A stretch of DNA of 64,000 nucleotides from Todiramphus chloris collaris (lineage: Eukaryota > Chordata > Aves > Coraciiformes > Alcedinidae), in NCBI GenBank assembly GCA_025345505.1, contig JANVCC010000011.1, forward strand, positions 623,230 through 687,229, in the 5' to 3' direction. Position 1 is the stretch's first letter. Each line of letters opens with the position of its first letter. Position numbers and translations under genes: made by a program. Positions 59,353 to 64,000 of this stretch are shown in pieces. The notes under the pieces were generated by a model. The model saw nothing but the letters and a program-made list of their open reading frames with translations. It was not told the origin of the DNA and searched no databases.

Positions 59353-61054
59353 AAACAAGATAGATATTTTGTGCCTTTTTTCTTCTGTATAATCCAGCTA
59401 TCTTGTCACGTTCATACCTGCATTTCTTCTTGTGTTTGCAGCCTGTTACGTACCTTCAGTTTAATCACGGCTGATTTATTTATTCTTTGCTTATGCTGTC
59501 TTTCATTACCAGACTTGGTAGAAATATGAGCTGTATGAAACAAACTGCTAAGTTTTCTCTATCATCAGTGCTGTTTTCCCGCTGTGTGCCTACTTTGCAA
59601 ATGGTTCTATTCAGGGAGTTTGAGCAGCCCACACACTGAAAATTAAAATGTATTTTTCCTCCTTGTGTTAGAAAACCAAGAACAGATGTTTTACGAATGA
59701 GTCTTTCTAGACATGATACTCTAATTTCCATGATGTTTCGTGTGGCTGTCAGCTGAATGGCAGCTTTGGCTGCTGGGCTATAGACCACGCACAGCAAAAG
59801 GCAGTTAGAAACTGGAGGGGGAAACCTTAAAATTTGCCATGATTTGTACTTGTCTGGTAATTTCTCAAAGCATTAGCCAGGTAGAATAGTGATTTTTTTT
59901 CTGTTCCTGCCACATCGGTGAATGCATTTAAGTACCAACGGATGGAAACGGCACCCAAATAAAAACGAGTGGGGGCAAAAATCCTATGAATTACAAGGAT
60001 GTAGTCTAGAAATTGTAGCATGGAAGTTAAAGTCAAGAAATGATGAAGAGCAAAGATGTTACAGAGCAGAGACAGTTGATTTAGGGAGCCCACACAGTGC
60101 CCTTTTACTCTCAGCCTAACTTTGCGTTGATTTATCAGTCGTTTAGTTTTCACCAGGAATACCAAATTCACTCACAAATTAAAAGGAAGAAATAAAGGGA
60201 AGATGGCAAATACATAACAGTGCTGCCTTTGATTCAACAGACTTGCCTATTTTCACATGAGATAAAGTGTTTATTCAAGATTTAATCCAGGCATAAGGCC
60301 AAAGCACAGCTCATGTCAACATTGCCCAAGCTACATTTATAGGAACTTTTATTTTTCCAGTGTATTGAGTTCAGTTTTTTATTTGAACTTTTATAGCTAG
60401 TTTTTAATCATTATTCTTTTTCAAATGACTTTTTTTTTCTTTTCATATAAACTGCAGCAAATCTATTGTGTAGCGTACACCAGCAGGAAGGCTGATTATT
60501 TTTTCTTTTTTAATATCTGTATTTTCAAGTTTAAGTATTTCCACTGCAGTTACATTTTATAACTCATGGTCACAGGTACATTAATCTTTTAGTTACATAA
60601 ATTCTCAGTAAGTGACTCTTTTTTTCCATGAAACTATTTTCTGCACCTCTGAAATGGTATCTCCAAAGTACATTAGTCACTGTTTCACGGCTTATGTAAA
60701 AAATAGATAACAGTCCAGCAGTTGAGGTGGAGCTTCCAAAATCTTATTTTTAAAGTCCATGATCTCGTGCTGGAATGAAGAAACACAAGTGAGTTAAGAA
60801 AAAAATGTAATCTGGCGACAGCTCTTACTCTTTTCCTTCCCTGTATTTGCTTTGTTTGATGACTCCTTTCCTGATGTTACTTGAAAACTGTATGATGAAT
60901 ATTATTATTTAGTCATTGTTTTTTTTGTCCAGTTTCAATAATCTGAAGTAGTAAAAAAAGCACACTGAAGAATATGGATCAAGAAATTTTTATTACTGCT
61001 TCTTCACTTGTTTTTGATTGATGGTATAATGCCAAATTTCTTTTTTTTTAATAG

Positions 61055-61189
61055 ATTAATGCTGATGCAGAAAAGGAAGAAGGTGAAGAGTTTGAAGACA
61101 GCATGGATGTTTTTGATGACAGTAGTTCTAGTCCTTCTGGTACTCTAAGAAATTATCCCCTCACCTGCAAAGTTGTTTATTCATATAAG
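61055..61189 (+). CDS. FCHSD2: FCHSD2 exon: acidic linker and start of SH3-1 (45 codons)
   Basis: A long T-rich tract ending atag precedes 45 codons in phase 0-0, and the donor is gtttgt. Residues 1-21 are very acidic (EKEEGEEFEDSMDVFDD). A Ser/Pro stretch (DDSSSSPSGTL) follows, and the exon ends in LTCKVVYSYK. That last part is the first strand of SH3-1, with VVYSYK taking the place of the usual ALYDY motif. The Ser-rich part is a plausible phosphorylation region by inference only. In the family SH3-1 recruits N-WASP/WASL, which activates Arp2/3 actin assembly at endocytic sites. A second AG inside the exon (near 61070) could act as an alternative acceptor but would shorten the acidic segment. 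Confidence 0.96.
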
Positions 61190-62823
61190 GTTTGTGATTT
61201 TTTTATTTCCTTTTTAAAAAATGATTAGAAAAATGAATTATGCAACGGAATTAAAACAAAAACTGTAGCTGTTCTGTGAGAGTTTGAGGTAGGATATCAG
61301 CATTTGACTCAGTAATGGTGCACATTCAATATATCAAACATCCAGTTGTGAAAAACCGCAGCGGTGCAAAATCCAAAGGTTGTGGAACACATTTAAACTA
61401 CATGTCAGCAGAAGAGTCATGACCTTGCAGCATGAGTTGTGGCATGACATCTGCTTGAGGGTAGGAGGTTCTACAGAGTGGACAGGCTGGATCGATGGGA
61501 CAAGGCCAGTGGGATGAGTTTCACGCAGACCAAGGGCCTGGGTCCTGCCCTTGGGTCACAGCGACCCCTACAATGCTCCCAGCTGGGGCAGAGTGACTGG
61601 AAAGTGCCTGTCAGAAAAGGACCTGGGCAGGTTAGTTGATGGACAGCTGAAAATGAGACAACATGTACCCAGGTGGCCAAAAAGGCCACCAGCATCCTGG
61701 CTTGTACCAGCACTAGTATGGCCAGGAGGACTAGGGAAAAAAATCAGCACTGTGAGGCACTGGTGAGGCTGCACCTCAAGTACTGGGTTCAGTATTGGGC
61801 CTTTCACTCCAAGAAGGACATTGAGGGGCTGGAGCGTGTCCACAGAAGGGCAACAAGGCTGGGGAAGGGTCTAGAGAACAAGTCTTGTGAGGAGCAGCTG
61901 AGGGACCTGGGGTTGTTGAGCCTGCAGAAAAGGAGGCTTGGGGGAGACCTTTTCACTCTTTAAGACTCCATGCAAGGAGGTTGGAGCCAGGTGGAGTCAG
62001 ACTCTTCTCCCAAGGAGCAAGCCATAGGGCAAGAGGAGAAGACCTCACATTCCTCCAGGGGAGGTTTATGTTGGACATGAGGAATAAATTCTTCCCCATG
62101 AGGGTTGCCAAGGCCTGTCCCAGGCTTCCCAGGGCAGTGGTGGAGTCCCCATCCCTGGAGGGGTTTCAAAGCTGTGGAGATGTGGTGCTGAGAGACATGG
62201 TTTAGTGGTGACCTGGCAATGCTGGATTTGATGATCTTAAAGGTCTCTTATAACCAAAACGATTCCACGATTCTATGTAGAGATGCCCCTTCTGGCTCCA
62301 GGGAGACCAGTTGGGTGCTGGCCATTTCTGTGGCCAGCATGGCATGGCTATGTTAGAAATGGCTTCTCAGTGTTCAGCTGCCTTGTCTGCTGTATGACAG
62401 AGCTCTGCTTTGTGCTCTAGCAGTGAAACCACCATTCACAAGCTGAAGTTCTGCTGACAAACTGTATTCATGCTGTTTACTTCTGCTTGCGCTGCCCGGG
62501 TCAGCTGTAAATCCCACCCCTGCCGAAGCCCGTGGCAGACTCAGAGTAATTAGGGTTTCAAAAGTAAATAGGGTTTGACACACTGGGTGGTATTCAGGCT
62601 GCTTCCATCAGTCCTGAGTGAAAAAGGGTCTTGTGAATGTCAGTAGGCTTACAGGAGCACTCTTATGAATATGTTTTAAAGTAGGCTACATTGTAAAAAT
62701 TTTCTTTTTTTTTCTTTTTTTCAAAAAACATGAGTTTTAATGAAAGTCTGGATGAAAATGTTCTTTACACTGCTTGTCCTGTGCACCTGAGAATGCTTCT
62801 AATCTTTCTGTTACGTACTTCAG
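61190..62823 (+). other. FCHSD2: FCHSD2 intron, 1.6 kb
   Basis: Bounded by gtttgt and tacttcag. About half of it is one sense CR1 copy (about 61470-62277). The remaining 0.5 kb on the right is unique and ends in a mixed poly-T region near 62700. The intron interrupts SH3-1 after its first strand. Confidence 0.9.
61470..62277 (+). mobile_element. CR1: CR1 LINE fragment, sense, within the SH3-1 intron
   Basis: The left part (61470-61680) is the ORF2 region just after RT, and the rest is the ORF2 C-terminus and 3' UTR. Motifs are HLKYWVQYWAFHSKKDIEG and LERVHRRATRLGKGLENK. The tail is ataaccaaaacgattccacg then attctatg. It fills half of the 1.6-kb intron. Confidence 0.93.
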
Positions 62824-62907
62824 GCTTCTCAGCCAGATGAATTGACCATAGAAGAACACGAGGTGCTGGAGGTTATTGAAGATGGAGATATGGAAGACTG
62901 GGTAAAG
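62824..62907 (+). CDS. FCHSD2: FCHSD2 exon: central SH3-1 (28 codons)
   Basis: This 84-base exon lies between tacttcag and gtataa. It reads 28 codons in phase 0-0, ASQPDELTIEEHEVL to DGDMEDWVK. It contains the RT-loop acidic residues (PDELTIEEHE), the central strand (VLEVIEDGD) and the first conserved Trp (DW) of SH3-1. The usual second Trp is replaced by Val (WVK), a variation seen in many SH3 domains. The following intron is only 132 bases, by far the shortest in the window. Confidence 0.96.
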
Positions 62908-63039
62908 GTATAATTTTTCTAGGATTGTTTTCTTTTCACTGTTGCTTTTAGAACTAGACCTTGGGATGGGAGAAAGTAACTGGATAATTTTCAGGGCAGT
63001 TTGCAGCAGCAGAGCATCTTTTCTGTGATTTCTTTACAG
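62908..63039 (+). other. FCHSD2: FCHSD2 short intron, 132 bases
   Basis: Bounded by gtataa and tctttacag. It is free of repeats. It splits SH3-1 after the conserved Trp. Confidence 0.93.
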
Positions 63040-63217
63040 GCACGGAATAAAGCGGGTCAAGTGGGTTATGTGCCAGAGAAGTACCTGCAGTTCCCAACGT
63101 CCAGCAGTCTGCTGAGCATGCTGCAGTCCCTCGCCGCACTGGATAGTCGATCTCACACCTCAAATAACTCCACTGAGGCTGACTTAGTCTCAGGCAGCCT
63201 GAATGGAGACTCCAGTG
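63040..63217 (+). CDS. FCHSD2: FCHSD2 exon: end of SH3-1 and Ser-rich linker (59 codons plus 1 nt)
   Basis: The acceptor is tctttacag and the donor is gtaaat after position 63217. The first 18 residues (ARNKAGQVGYVPEKYLQF) finish SH3-1 with the conserved G-Y-V-P-x-x-Y element that lines the proline-binding groove. The remaining 41 residues (TSSSLLSMLQSLAALDSR to SLNGDSS) form the linker between the SH3 domains. It is rich in Ser, Leu and Asn and contains a short Leu-rich helix-like patch. The exon ends in phase 1: its last G joins TC of the next exon to make Val. The donor choice is set by that phase and by the family sequence. Confidence 0.95.

Positions 63218-64000
<783 letters not shown>

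Larger units (their letters stand above)
54915..61054 (+). other. FCHSD2: FCHSD2 intron, 6.1 kb
   Basis: Bounded by gtatgc and atag. It contains an A/C-rich tract (55072-55258), CR1 copies at 56781-56918, 57712-57950 and 58727-59352, and a protein-like 75-base cassette-exon candidate at 57338-57412. The 59.4-61.0 kb stretch is AT-rich with nothing recognised. Confidence 0.9.

Overview
This window is vertebrate, almost certainly bird, nuclear DNA. It holds the middle-to-3' part of one gene on the + strand, spread over nine coding exons and long introns. The spliced exons give 407 codons in one continuous frame that I recognise as FCHSD2 (F-BAR and double SH3 domains protein 2, vertebrate relative of fly Nervous wreck). 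The 5' exons (start codon and most of the F-BAR domain) lie to the left of the window. The proline-rich tail and stop codon lie to the right.

The bird assignment rests on about 32 copies of CR1, the chicken-repeat-1 LINE of birds and other reptiles. Nearly all are 5'-truncated and end in the ATTCTRTG-type 3' tail. By my hand count they cover roughly a fifth of the window, which is high for a bird. Woodpeckers and relatives (Piciformes), and hornbills and hoopoes (Bucerotiformes), are known for such CR1 expansion, so a member of one of those groups is my best guess, from inference only. The copies fall into three main 3'-tail classes plus one outlier. They sit in both orientations in near-equal numbers.

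Layout: 1-18644 is intron with ten CR1 pieces, one antisense solo LTR (9813-10251) and AT-rich tracts. Exons at 18645-18767 and 24116-24211 encode the end of the F-BAR region. The next intron (11.9 kb) holds the longest CR1 copy, with reverse-transcriptase sequence, and then a 6.4-kb stretch free of CR1. Exons at 36085-36201, 38590-38694 and 54753-54914 encode a charged helical, coiled-coil region. Exon 61055-61189 encodes an acidic linker and the start of SH3-1. Exons 62824-62907 and 63040-63217 finish SH3-1 and add a Ser-rich linker. Exon 63600-63820 encodes all of SH3-2. Every exon has AG/GT borders. All junctions are phase 0 except the last one seen (phase 1).

The protein belongs to the endocytic and actin machinery. 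The F-BAR part binds membrane, and the two SH3 domains recruit N-WASP-type actin nucleation factors and intersectin. No other protein gene, tRNA, rRNA, CRISPR array or prokaryotic feature was found. The most interesting points are two possible unannotated in-frame cassette exons (57338-57412 and 25230-25301), a CR1 copy in which endonuclease sequence joins directly to the 3' tail (45581-45985), a head-to-head CR1 pair (4461-5128), and the CR1-free interval with homeodomain-type AT motifs near 27 kb.
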